Assembly: GCA_900467185.1 (NCBI GenBank)
Contig: UBPA01000023.1
Location: 1-64,000 of the forward strand
Direction: 5' to 3'
DNA from: Hyphomicrobiales bacterium
GTDB taxonomy: Bacteria; Pseudomonadota; Alphaproteobacteria; Rhizobiales; Rhizobiaceae
Length of the DNA: 64,000 bases
Below the pieces are notes generated by a model. It made no database searches and was not told the origin of the DNA. It was given only the letters and a program-made list of their open reading frames with translations. Of this stretch, positions 35,833 to 43,814 are shown one piece after another. Position numbers and translations under genes: made by a program. Within the stretch, counting starts at the first letter, position 1; the number at the start of each line of letters is the position of its first letter.

Positions 35833-36678
35833 CTACTTGGCCCAGGCCGCAATCCGTTCTGCAATCGCCTCGGGGGCCTCGATGTGCAGGAAGTGACCAA
35901 CGTCGGGGACGACCTCCCTCGTGCGCTGCGCGGCGAACCGATGTCGGTCATCAACCTCCGCTGGGAGGATGCAGCCGTCGTTGGCACCGTGAAGCTGCAA
36001 CATGGGCACCGCGATCGGGCGAGACATGCGGCGTGTCGCCCCAAGCATGCCGGGTCGCATCATCGCCCGGTAGTATTTTAGAGGCGCGGGCATGCTCGCC
36101 CGCAGCTGCTCGTGTAGCTGCGCCTTGAGAGCAGGATCAAGCGAGAGGCCGGGCGACCACTGACGCCAGAGGTGATCGATGAGCGCCAGATCTTGGACCG
36201 TGGCGATCCAGCCGCTTCCTGGCAGTAGCAAAAGCCCCATGTACCAGCTCCGGCGCAACTGAGCAGGGTGCGTCAGTCTGCTCATGAACGTGAGCGGGTG
36301 AGGGATCGAGAGCGCGACCGCGCGAGCAATTCGCTCCGGTGCAGTGATGCAGGTATCATATGTGATCAGGGCGCCCCAATCGTGGCCAATCAGCTCCACG
36401 GGTCGCTCCGGAGACCAGCGGTCGATCAGCGCGAGCACGTCGCTGGTGAGGGCTGCAAAGTCGAACGGCCCCGCCGTTGGGGACGGCGCATAACCGCGAA
36501 GCCAGGGTGCAACGATGTGACGCCCCCGGCGGCCGAGCTCGGCAAGGAAGGGCTTCGCGGTCGGCGGATGGTCCGGGAAGCCGTGCAAGACAATCGTCGG
36601 CTGGCCATCGGGGTCGCCCCCCTGCAACGCGTGGAAGGTGCCGTGTGGCAGATCGAAGGTGACGTGTTCAAAATCCAT
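35833..36678 (-). CDS. Alpha/beta-fold hydrolase (epoxide-hydrolase/haloalkane-dehalogenase type)
   Basis: The 281-residue protein has the oxyanion motif LHGFPDHP near residue 31, nucleophile elbow GHDWGAL (Asp, as in epoxide hydrolases and dehalogenases, not Ser), a cap domain at about 130-215, and VGHFLHIEAPE with the catalytic His. The acid residue is probably in LHGANDGCI. The Asp nucleophile predicts a covalent ester intermediate and hydrolysis of an epoxide, haloalkane or similar. AAAAGG precedes the start. It lies upstream of the SDR in the same direction. Confidence 0.87.
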   Translation of the reverse strand: MDFEHVTFDLPHGTFHALQGGDPDGQPTIVLHGFPDHPPTAKPFLAELGRRGRHIVAPWLRGYAPSPTAGPFDFAALTSDVLALIDRWSPERPVELIGHDWGALITYDTCITAPERIARAVALSIPHPLTFMSRLTHPAQLRRSWYMGLLLLPGSGWIATVQDLALIDHLWRQWSPGLSLDPALKAQLHEQLRASMPAPLKYYRAMMRPGMLGATRRMSRPIAVPMLQLHGANDGCILPAEVDDRHRFAAQRTREVVPDVGHFLHIEAPEAIAERIAAWAK

Positions 36679-36822
36679 ATGTGTCAGCCTTTTCAGGAGC
36701 AGTCGGGCGGGCAGGCGACCAGTCGGTCTCTGACACCCGCCCGCGACCTTCCGTCATTGATATCTCGCGGCAAGTAAGTTAAAGCTGGTTTGTCCAAAGC
36801 CTCCAAGGGAGCGGCGGAATAG

Positions 36823-37296
36823 TCAGAGCCAGCGGCGAACCGCTACCTTGTAGCGGTGGTATTTCTCGCCGAACTTTGCTTCGAGATAGCGCTCTTCGCG
36901 CGCGATCACCTGCGTCTGGATGATGATCAGCACCAACGGGAGCAAGGTCAGGGCGATCGGCCCGTCGAAGCCGATGGCAAGGCCGGCATAGATGAGCGCC
37001 ATTGCAAGATACATGGGATTGCGAGTCCAGCGATAGGGACCTGTCGTTACGATTAGGGTCGTCGGCTGCGTCGGTGGAGCGTTGGTGCCAAGCCGCCGGA
37101 ACAAACCTGCGGCCGCAAGCATCAACGCCACGCCGGCAACGAAAAGCAGCAAGCCCCCGGTGGCCAGCAGCTTCCAGTCAATGCCGAAAGACCGCAGGCT
37201 GACAAACCGCTCCGCCGACAGTCCCAGCAGCAGCGCTCCCAGATAAATGAGTGGCGGAGGGAAGCGCACGCCCGCGCTATCTGGTTTGACGGCCAT
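36823..37296 (-). CDS. Membrane methyltransferase-like protein (ICMT/PEMT fold)
   Basis: The 157-residue protein has about four hydrophobic segments and the C-terminal ICMT-like block: TTGPYRWTRNPMYLAMALIYAGLA, then REERYLEAKFGEKYHRYKVAVRRWL. The first supplies the G.y...RNP.Y SAM site and the second the EE...FG..Y..Y.....R.. active region. Bacterial members ('isoprenylcysteine carboxyl methyltransferase family') mostly have unknown substrates, often small thiols or lipids. It is separated by 144 bp from the hydrolase. Confidence 0.85.
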   Translation of the reverse strand: MAVKPDSAGVRFPPPLIYLGALLLGLSAERFVSLRSFGIDWKLLATGGLLLFVAGVALMLAAAGLFRRLGTNAPPTQPTTLIVTTGPYRWTRNPMYLAMALIYAGLAIGFDGPIALTLLPLVLIIIQTQVIAREERYLEAKFGEKYHRYKVAVRRWL

Positions 37297-37334
37297 GCTC
37301 GTCCCTCCGATCTATGCTGTAAAATTGGCTGGGG

Positions 37335-37712
37335 TCAGGCCGCGCCATGGCCGGGGGCCGCGATCTTCTGAAACAGGTGCGGGGTGGCTACCACGGATGC
37401 CGGATAGGCCGAAACCCTCTCGAAGAATTCGGGATGGGAGAAGGCATCGCGGAGCGTCTCGGTGGATTCCCAAACCACGTAGTTTAGATAGGTAGGGCTA
37501 TCTCCGATCGCTCGGTGCAGTTGTGATGAAATATACCCAGGTTGCTTGGTGAACACAGTACCAGCTGCCTTAAAGTTTTCCAGGAAGGCCGCTTCGTCAG
37601 CGGCATCGACCGTAAAAATGTTGATGAGTACGATTGGCGCAGCCGAGATACCGAGCTGGCGCTCAAGTGGGAATCTTTTGTCTAGCGGCGTGAACTTCTT
37701 GATGACTTCCAT
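37335..37712 (-). CDS. Antibiotic-biosynthesis-monooxygenase (ABM) domain protein
   Basis: The 125-residue protein has a single ABM-like ferredoxin fold: IVLINIFTVDAADEAAFLENF, the QPGYISSQLHRAIGDSPTYLNYVVWES core, and a helix AFSHPEFFERV. Such proteins are cofactor-free quinone-forming monooxygenases or heme-binding proteins; the group with this longer N-terminus is mostly uncharacterised. The frame is open much further upstream, but the ATG at 37712 starts the homology and lies 58 bp from the flavoprotein gene end, so the two likely form one transcript. Confidence 0.82.
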   Translation of the reverse strand: MEVIKKFTPLDKRFPLERQLGISAAPIVLINIFTVDAADEAAFLENFKAAGTVFTKQPGYISSQLHRAIGDSPTYLNYVVWESTETLRDAFSHPEFFERVSAYPASVVATPHLFQKIAAPGHGAA

Positions 37713-37770
37713 GTGGAGTACTCCCGTCTGGTGAGAAGGACGAAACTGACGTGATCGACGCTGTCGGCTC

Positions 37771-38781
37771 TCAGGCCAGCATCGACTGCTGCGCGAAAAT
37801 ACCTGCCATCGCGCCTTGCCATGTTGCCGTTGTGACCGAGGGGATTCCGGGGTTGGCGAGGTCACCGGCGGCATAGATGCCGGGTATGCTGGTTTCACGG
37901 CGCTCGTCCGTCTTGATAGCGATGCCGGTCGGCGTATTGACCGTGTCGAGCCCGAGTGTTTCATGCAGGCTCGCGGACGGCTTGTTGCGCGGATGCGCGA
38001 ACAGGATATCGACTGCGACATCGGGGCCAGTATCGAGCTTAATAGTAGCATTGTGGTCCCCTTGACGGGCGATCCCAGTGATGCGGCCATCAATGACAGC
38101 GACCTTTCGGCCCGCCAGATCGGCCCGGATGTCGGATGTGATGTCATGACCATCGCCGAAGACCGTCAAACTGTCGGTCCAATCGTGAAACAGCCTGACC
38201 TGATTCATCGACTGTGGACCGGACCAGACGAGGCCCCAATGCTGGCCGGCGACCTCGAAGCCGTCGCAGTAGGGGCATGGGATGACGGATGTGCCCCAGC
38301 TTTCGGCGAAGCCTGGAACAGCCGGCATCTGGTCAACAACGCCGTAGCTCATGATCAGGCGGCGCGCGCCAAGGCTCTCGCCATCGCCAGTGAGGACGGA
38401 GAAATTGTCAATCGTACCGGAGATGCTGTCGGCGCGGGCATTGACCATCCTGATCGCAGGATAGCGCTCCAGCTGCTGCCGCGCTTGGGCCAGGATTTCG
38501 GACGGTGGCTTGTGATCGTGGCCGAGCACGCCGTGCGAGCGGCCGGCGAAGCGATTGCGCGGCAGGCCGGTATCGAGAACGATTACTTTGCGGCGGGCAC
38601 GACCAAGCTGAAGGGCGGCGGCGAGGCCGGCAAAGCTGCCGCCGATGATGATGACGTCATTCATTGTGATGGGCTCCGGGTTGCGGATCGAGTCCGTTGA
38701 GTTGGGCGTGGCCGCGGCCTGGGCACGAGGGACGCCGATGGTGGAAAGCGCGGCCAGCTTCAGCAGTGTTCTTCGTTGCAT
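37771..38781 (-). CDS. Thioredoxin-reductase-like FAD/NAD(P) oxidoreductase with Tat-like leader
   Basis: The core (from Met40, MNDVIIIGGSFAGLAAALQLGRA) is a TrxR/AhpF-like flavoprotein. It has the FAD motif GGSFAGL, a redox-active CPYCDG near residue 170, an NAD(P) region and the C-terminal GIYAAGDLANPG. Unusually, the frame begins with 39 extra residues, MQRRTLLKLAALSTIGVP then RAQAAA, resembling a twin-arginine signal peptide, with GAGGG before its ATG. A second start at 38664 also has GGAG, so a cytoplasmic form is possible. It is divergent from a TetR gene that probably represses it. The expected role is disulfide or quinone/peroxide-linked redox chemistry. Confidence 0.83.
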   Translation of the reverse strand: MQRRTLLKLAALSTIGVPRAQAAATPNSTDSIRNPEPITMNDVIIIGGSFAGLAAALQLGRARRKVIVLDTGLPRNRFAGRSHGVLGHDHKPPSEILAQARQQLERYPAIRMVNARADSISGTIDNFSVLTGDGESLGARRLIMSYGVVDQMPAVPGFAESWGTSVIPCPYCDGFEVAGQHWGLVWSGPQSMNQVRLFHDWTDSLTVFGDGHDITSDIRADLAGRKVAVIDGRITGIARQGDHNATIKLDTGPDVAVDILFAHPRNKPSASLHETLGLDTVNTPTGIAIKTDERRETSIPGIYAAGDLANPGIPSVTTATWQGAMAGIFAQQSMLA

Positions 38782-38838
38782 GGCACCCTCGTGTTGCAGG
38801 TCGGCGTATTTTGGCTTGCATATTTGTGAAACTGGGTG

Positions 38839-38864
38839 GTATCGTAATTCAAGAATAATGATAC
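38839..38864. promoter_or_regulatory. Inverted-repeat operator candidate for the TetR regulator
   Basis: GTATCGTAATTC (38839-38850) and GAATAATGATAC (38853-38864) form an imperfect palindrome, 10 of 12 pairs, in the 104-bp gap between the flavoprotein and the TetR gene, 21 bp before the latter. Size and place are typical of TetR operators. Confidence 0.65.
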
Positions 38865-38885
38865 TGTCAAGGACTGGATTTCACC

Positions 38886-39533
38886 ATGACCGAAAATAGT
38901 CAGGCTCGGCGCGGCCGGCCCGTCAACGAGGCACTTGGCCAAACGATAGTCGACGCAGCGAGCGAACTCTTTGCGGAGTTGGGTTTTCACGCGACGACAT
39001 TGGACAAGGTCGCCCAGCGAGCGAAGATATCCAAGCTCAGCATCTACAAGCACTTCGAGAACAAGGAGGCGCTGTTCGGGGCGGCCTTTACGGCCCGCTG
39101 CCATCAGTTTTTACCACAGGCCCTTTTTGAGGGCGTCGACGGTTCGCCCGAAGATCAGCTCATGGCGGTGGGTTCATCCCTGCTTCGCACGCTGTTGCGC
39201 CCGGACGTCAGCGGTGTCGAAGCCATGGTCATGGCCGATACGCCGAACCAAAAGTCGTTGAGCAAACTCCATTACGAAGCAGGCCCCGCCCATATCATCG
39301 CCCAAATCGAGGCCCTGTTGCGTCAGTTGCACGCGAAGGCGGTTCTGAAGGTGCCCGATCCTCTCCTGTCCGCCCGCTTGTTTGCTGCGCTTTTCAAAGG
39401 ATGCGATCTCCTGATTATCGCACGCTTCGATCAGGCGAGAGCAGAGGACGACAACGAAATCGAATCCTATTGCCGGTCGGCCGTCGCCATCTTCATCGCC
39501 GCGCACAGTGGCAACGACGACGCGGGCGGATAG
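38886..39533 (+). CDS. TetR/AcrR-family transcriptional regulator
   Basis: The 215-residue protein has the TetR HTH at residues 18-65: IVDAASELFAELGFHATTLDKVAQRAKIS, then KLSIYKHFENKEALF. The C-terminal ligand domain is of the AcrR type (TetR_C_7-like, LLRTLLRPDV..AMVMADT). It diverges from the flavoprotein, ABM and methyltransferase genes and likely represses them until an electrophile or drug binds. Confidence 0.9.
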   Translation: MTENSQARRGRPVNEALGQTIVDAASELFAELGFHATTLDKVAQRAKISKLSIYKHFENKEALFGAAFTARCHQFLPQALFEGVDGSPEDQLMAVGSSLLRTLLRPDVSGVEAMVMADTPNQKSLSKLHYEAGPAHIIAQIEALLRQLHAKAVLKVPDPLLSARLFAALFKGCDLLIIARFDQARAEDDNEIESYCRSAVAIFIAAHSGNDDAGG

Positions 39534-39568
39534 CCTGGTTAAGAACGGATCAGAACAAAAGATATGGC

Positions 39569-39715
39569 ATGACAAGGGAAAATGTTTCTCAGGTAGCCGG
39601 CTGGAAAGGCCAAAGCGGAGAGCGCTGGGTCGCTTACCAGGAACGGCTCGATGCCATGATGGCGGCGTTCGGCCAAGCCGCGCTGTCGGTGAACTTGCAC
39701 ACCGCATTGGCCTGA
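39569..39715 (+). pseudogene. N-terminal fragment of a SAM-dependent methyltransferase
   Basis: Forty-eight residues (QVAGWKGQSGERWVAYQERL, then DAMMAAFGQAALSV) match the start of UbiE-like methyltransferases ('W.G..GerWva.qerlDamlaPfgqaal'). The sequence stops before the SAM-binding glycine motif. There is no continuation in other frames, so it is a truncated gene end left after recombination. Confidence 0.65.
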
Positions 39716-40350
39716 CGTACTCTGCCACCTCCCTGCATTAAATGTTAAAACAGGTAGGCATACTTACGAATAGGCACGTCGAGCAGACGAGGTATTGCTG
39801 CATCAGTCAGAGCGGGGTCACCGCCTGGGCAGGCTCATATTGGTCGCGGAGGCGCAGTTACACGCGATAAAGAGTTCGCCACCACGCCCCTGAAGGCGGC
39901 CGAAAGGATCAGTGCCGCACCGTATGACCGAACCAGGGCAGCTCCTCCCTCGCCGTGACGAGAAAGATTACAGGGCTAGCGCGGTCCAGACTGAACTGTA
40001 ACGGCTCCACACTATCGAGTATGATCGCCACCCAGTTCTTGACTGATAACACTTGCAAATGCCCCTATAATCGAGAAGCATGCGGAGCTGACTTAGCTCA
40101 ATGACGGTCGTCAATAGTCCGTTGCCATGGTGCCACATCTCGACGCGGTAGTTGCGTCCAAAATCTTCGGCCCCAATCAAATCATTCTCTTCTGGTTGTC
40201 GTCGACTATGTTGCAACTTAATAGTTTCAGAGATTTATCGACTGCACCTTTTACGCACTCTCAATACGATTGAAGGCGTGCCTGTCTATAAATACGTGAA
40301 CTTTTTTGGAAGGCGCTGGTTGCACATTGTAAAGTGCAGGAAGCCTCTCC
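39716..40350. other. 635-bp region without a recognised gene
   Basis: No frame on either strand resembles a known protein. The stretch ends in the promoter of the DUF6894-like gene. It probably contains deletion scars from the methyltransferase fragment. Confidence 0.35.
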
Positions 40351-40614
40351 ATGCCACGCTACTATTTCAGCCTGCTTTGCCTCGGCGAGATCGTCACTGA
40401 AAGCAGAGGTGGAGACTTTTACTCTCTCACTGACGCACGAGAATACGCAGCAACCTGGTTGCGCGACGCTGCAGCAGACCATCTCACTGCTGGGCGTGAG
40501 ATCGAGGGATGTGTCATCGAGATCTGTGACGCTAATGGGGTCGTGCGCGGAACCGTCACGACCTATCAGGCCATCGAGTGGCTTATCAATCGGGGTAACG
40601 GGCGCTCTACATAA
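40351..40614 (+). CDS. DUF6894-like small protein
   Basis: The 87-residue protein begins MPRYYFSLLCLGEIVTESRG and has the pattern MPRYfFhl..g....D..G.ef.....A..eA......, common in Rhizobiales small proteins of unknown role. A conserved later segment (VIEICDANGVVRGTV) fits. The start is an ATG after AGGAAG. Function unknown; some relatives are stress-induced. Confidence 0.7.
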   Translation: MPRYYFSLLCLGEIVTESRGGDFYSLTDAREYAATWLRDAAADHLTAGREIEGCVIEICDANGVVRGTVTTYQAIEWLINRGNGRST

Positions 40615-40853
40615 GCAATCCTGTCCGAAGGCATTTCAGAATCCAGTCACATCGGCATGCTTTGGAAGAGGTTAGGGTGTGACAGCCATTCAAACTGGCC
40701 GTCCGACAATTCTGTCTGGAAACGTGTCCGTGTTCGAAGGCTTGCTTCCGGCACCCTGTGTATCAAAATTGATTCTGCGTGACGATTGGTGTTGTTTCCG
40801 TCGGTCAGAGAATGGTCAGGGATTTTCGCCAATAGGGCTTCGTGCGACAAACC

Positions 40854-41966
40854 TTATTTCGTCAGGCGCACCCCCAACATTGAAGCGTCTCTCCCGATCG
40901 ACTTGAACGCTGCGATCAGGGCGTCAGCGTCTTCAGCTTGAAAGAAATTCGCCGACGTTGTTGCACATGACGCAAGCAGCGCTTTGCCCTTTGCCGGCGC
41001 CATGAAAGCGACCGTGTAAACAGTCGTTTGTGTTATACGGGCTTTATCGCAAATTGCTTTAGTGTCCGTGTCGTTCTTGGTCGCGGTGTTGTCGCCATCC
41101 GTCATCAAAACCAGAAAGCGCTTGGGTGTCAGACCTGTCTTGGCTATGTGAACGGCAGTTTCTGCCGGGTCAGTCAATGCCGCGTAGGCAGTCTTCATCG
41201 CGCCACTCGAATCCGTGTTGCCTGCTGCTTTAAGATTTTGCACATAGGCAAGAGTAGGGGTTTTGCTCCAACTCAGGCTGCTGGGGACGTCTTGGCTCGT
41301 ACTATACGATACAGCGGCGGTTCTAGTGTATTTGCTGTCTGGATCTGCCTTGGAAAGCGTGTCGAGCAATCCTTCAACGGCTGTCTTCAATGACTGGATC
41401 TTACTGACTCCCTTCTTATTGGTGGCAGAACTCATCGACCCGGACTTGTCCAGAACGAGGAACATTGAAAGTGAGCTCTCTGTCGCCGTCTGCCCTTTCG
41501 ACTGGCTCTCGGCATGCACAGTCACGCTGCTTCCAGCTAAAAGTCTCGTCATCGGAGTCAGCGGGACGGTGAAACCGGATTTAACGGTGACTGAAAACTG
41601 CTTCCCGCTTCCTAGACCCGTGGGGGAACTGTCGATCGTTACGTCGTGGGCAGCAAGTCCCGCCTCGCTGCCTGTCGATGACAGGGTGTCAGTTGGGCTA
41701 CCCATTCGCGCATACAAAAACGTCTTCGCCTGTTTCTTCGCTTCGTCTACTGACATTTGCTCATTCGCGAGCCCAGATGCTGCGGCAAGTGCCGCTGCAT
41801 CAGTCGCATTCTGCAGTGTGCTTTTGGCCCACATCAAATTTGAGGCGTCAATGGATACTCCCCCGGCGCCCAGCACAAGCGGCATAATCATGGCGGCCAT
41901 AATGCCAATGTTGCCGGAGTTTGTTTTGAGAAGCAGGCGAATGGCTTTTGTTATTGAGTTGCGCAT
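40854..41966 (-). CDS. TadG-like protein with von Willebrand A domain
   Basis: The 370-residue protein starts with the Tad pilin-like segment (TNSGNIGIMAAMIMPLVLGAGGVSIDASNLMWAKSTLQNATDAAALAAA in sum), including one membrane helix at about 20-42. The VWA domain has the metal-site motif DKSGSMSS, a Thr in the middle and LMTDGDN. TadE/F/G proteins are minor pseudopilins of tight-adherence pili, but single TadG-like genes without a tad cluster are common in Rhizobiaceae. No other tad gene is in the window, so its partner system is unknown. Confidence 0.85.
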   Translation of the reverse strand: MRNSITKAIRLLLKTNSGNIGIMAAMIMPLVLGAGGVSIDASNLMWAKSTLQNATDAAALAAASGLANEQMSVDEAKKQAKTFLYARMGSPTDTLSSTGSEAGLAAHDVTIDSSPTGLGSGKQFSVTVKSGFTVPLTPMTRLLAGSSVTVHAESQSKGQTATESSLSMFLVLDKSGSMSSATNKKGVSKIQSLKTAVEGLLDTLSKADPDSKYTRTAAVSYSTSQDVPSSLSWSKTPTLAYVQNLKAAGNTDSSGAMKTAYAALTDPAETAVHIAKTGLTPKRFLVLMTDGDNTATKNDTDTKAICDKARITQTTVYTVAFMAPAKGKALLASCATTSANFFQAEDADALIAAFKSIGRDASMLGVRLTK

Positions 41967-42181
41967 GATGAAGAGCCGCTAGTGTTGCTACACTGGCAGA
42001 CTAACAACAACGTGTCTCGGAACGGTTGAGAGAGAATGTAAACTTTCTATGAAAGCAGCATCGCCAGATCTGTCTAGCTAAGCTTGTTTGTCTATTTGCC
42101 TCCGGAGGAGTGTATACATCTGCGATATCTTACGCCTGCAAACCGGACCATACGTGAAGTTTGACAGCTGGAACGCCGCTC

Positions 42182-42211
42182 CCACCCCGCGGAACACAAC
42201 ACGCGGGGTGG
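42182..42211. terminator. Perfect 10-bp-arm hairpin
   Basis: CCACCCCGCG and CGCGGGGTGG pair exactly around a ten-base loop. It lies 216 bp upstream of the TadG-like gene and 30 bp before a small open frame. There is no T-run, so it may be a terminator without tail or a protein/RNA site. Confidence 0.45.
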
Positions 42212-42240
42212 ATCAGGTCGCGCCGCTTGAGAAGCGTAGC

Positions 42241-42393
42241 ATGGCGCTTGCTAAACGTGAATCCGCTCTACCTCACAATCTCGAACTCGATCGGTGGAGA
42301 GACCACTGTCGTCGTACCAACGAGCTTCTAAAGCGAAATTCAAGTGTAATCCAAGACCACCTCATAATGAGCCGGGCCAAGAGCAACGCTTGA
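42241..42393 (+). CDS. Small hypothetical protein
   Basis: A 50-residue frame (MALAKRESALPHNLELDRW, DHCRRTNELLKRNSSVIQDHL) has a hydrophilic, helical composition with plausible codon use. No family is recognised. Its end overlaps, on the other strand, the decayed secreted protein gene. Confidence 0.3.
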   Translation: MALAKRESALPHNLELDRWRDHCRRTNELLKRNSSVIQDHLIMSRAKSNA

Positions 42394-42702
42394 TGGGATG
42401 ATGATGGAGCGACGGTATGACTTGCGGGCTGCCGTCAGGTCGGCCCCGACGGTATACTGCGGCAAAGAATGCCGTTGGCCGGCAGCGTCGTAAAGGCAGC
42501 GCTTGGCGGCAACTAGGCAGATGCGCGTCCGGACCACCTTGTATTAGAGCTCGATCGTGCCTCTGTGCTTGACGGCAGGCTTCACCGCGTCGGTGTCCCT
42601 GTAGGAAATGGGCGTCTCGCGATCAACCACCATCACGGCGACATCGAAAGAGCAGACCGCAGTAACCGCGGCGATAACGCCAGCGGCAAGAATGCGATTC
42701 AT
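42340..42702 (-). pseudogene. Small secreted hypothetical protein split by an in-frame TAA
   Basis: From ATG 42702 the frame gives a signal-peptide-like start (MNRILAAGVIAAVTAVCSFDV) and then RETPISYRDTDAVKPAVKHRGTI. TAA stands at 42544, and the same frame continues YKVVRTRICLVAAKRCLYD, QYTVGADL, YRRSIIIPSSVALGPAHYEVVLDY. The two halves together resemble rhizobial proteins with this R-T-R ... IPQYTVG ... P.A..GPA.Y.V..DY pattern. I do not know the function. One point mutation could restore it. Confidence 0.5.
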
Positions 42703-43052
42703 GCTGCCGGCATTCCTTTTACCCAACCCCAGTTTTCAGAAGGTTTCGTAGAGCGCGACCGTCACAATGAGATCGTGATCGCACCGTAGACATGCACAGG
42801 AAGATCACCAGCGGAATAAGCGCGAACGCCGGACGGAACAAGACAATCTGGCCGAGCAGTATATTGCCCGAAGCTGCCTTGATGTAGATCGGCATTCTCG
42901 CGACTATAAAGCCTGACAGAATACGAGGAAGGATGCCTTCTTGGATTTTGCGTCACAGGCTCAACCGACGCCATGGAGTTGATCTTTCTAAGCTTTATGA
43001 AAATGACTTCCCTGTGAAACGGCTGTGGTCTGAAAGGTAGGCACAACACTAC
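42703..43052. other. 350-bp gap downstream of the iron-type ABC genes
   Basis: A minus-strand segment (about 42790-42870) could encode a hydrophobic LIPLVIFLCMST-like stretch, perhaps a membrane-protein remnant. No complete gene or clear terminator was recognised. Confidence 0.3.
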
Positions 43053-43814
43053 CTATCGTACGAAGTGAATATGGGGTTTCAAATGATAAGGCGAGCTCTC
43101 GACTCTTGCATCGACTGAAAAAACGTCATGCAGCAGGGCCTTGGTAATCACCTTCTCCGGCGGTCCTGACGCTACGATCTTCCCCGCTTGCATCACGATC
43201 AGACCGTCGCAGAACATCGCTGCGTGATTGAGGTCATGGAGAGCGATGATGCTCGTTACTGGCAACGCAGAAACAAGCCGCATGAGATTGATTTGATGAT
43301 GAATGTCGAGATGGTTCGTCGGCTCGTCGAGGAGCAATTCCTGGGGCGATTGCGCCAACGCGCGCGCAAGGTGAGTGCGTTGTTTTTCGCCTCCCGAAAG
43401 GCTTTGCCAGCGATCGTTTCGCTTCGCCGTCATTTCGGTGCGTTCGAGAGCATAGGTGACAGCTGTATCGTCCGCCGTCGTCCAGCCGGAAAACATCGAG
43501 CGGTGCGGAAAACGGCCAAGCTTGACGACGTCGATGACCTTCAGACTGGCATTGGTGGTGGCGTGCTGCTCGATGAAGGCGACGCGCTGCGCCATCGACC
43601 GGCGGCCGATCTGAGCGATGTTCTTTCCGTCAAGGGTAATCTGTCCCGACGTCGGCTTCTTGAGTCCGGCCAGCAGTCGCAGCAAGGAGGTTTTGCCGGA
43701 ACCGTTCGGTCCGAGCAATCCAAGCATTTTTCCCGGCTCAGCGGCAAAAGACACGCTATCCACGATGGTCTTCGAGCGGATCTTCCAGAGAAGATTAACT
43801 GCGTTGATACTCAT
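43053..43814 (-). CDS. ABC transporter ATP-binding protein, iron/siderophore/cobalamin type
   Basis: The 253-residue ATPase is of the FecE/BtuD/HmuV class. Walker A is GPNGSGKTSLLRLLAG, the signature is LSGGEKQRTHLARALAQ, and Walker B/D-loop is LLLDEPTNHLDIHHQINLM. The Q-loop region reads FIEQHATTNASLKVIDVVKLGR. It is coupled by a four-base overlap to the permease (ATG within its stop) and completes a three-gene importer. Confidence 0.92.
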   Translation of the reverse strand: MSINAVNLLWKIRSKTIVDSVSFAAEPGKMLGLLGPNGSGKTSLLRLLAGLKKPTSGQITLDGKNIAQIGRRSMAQRVAFIEQHATTNASLKVIDVVKLGRFPHRSMFSGWTTADDTAVTYALERTEMTAKRNDRWQSLSGGEKQRTHLARALAQSPQELLLDEPTNHLDIHHQINLMRLVSALPVTSIIALHDLNHAAMFCDGLIVMQAGKIVASGPPEKVITKALLHDVFSVDARVESSPYHLKPHIHFVR

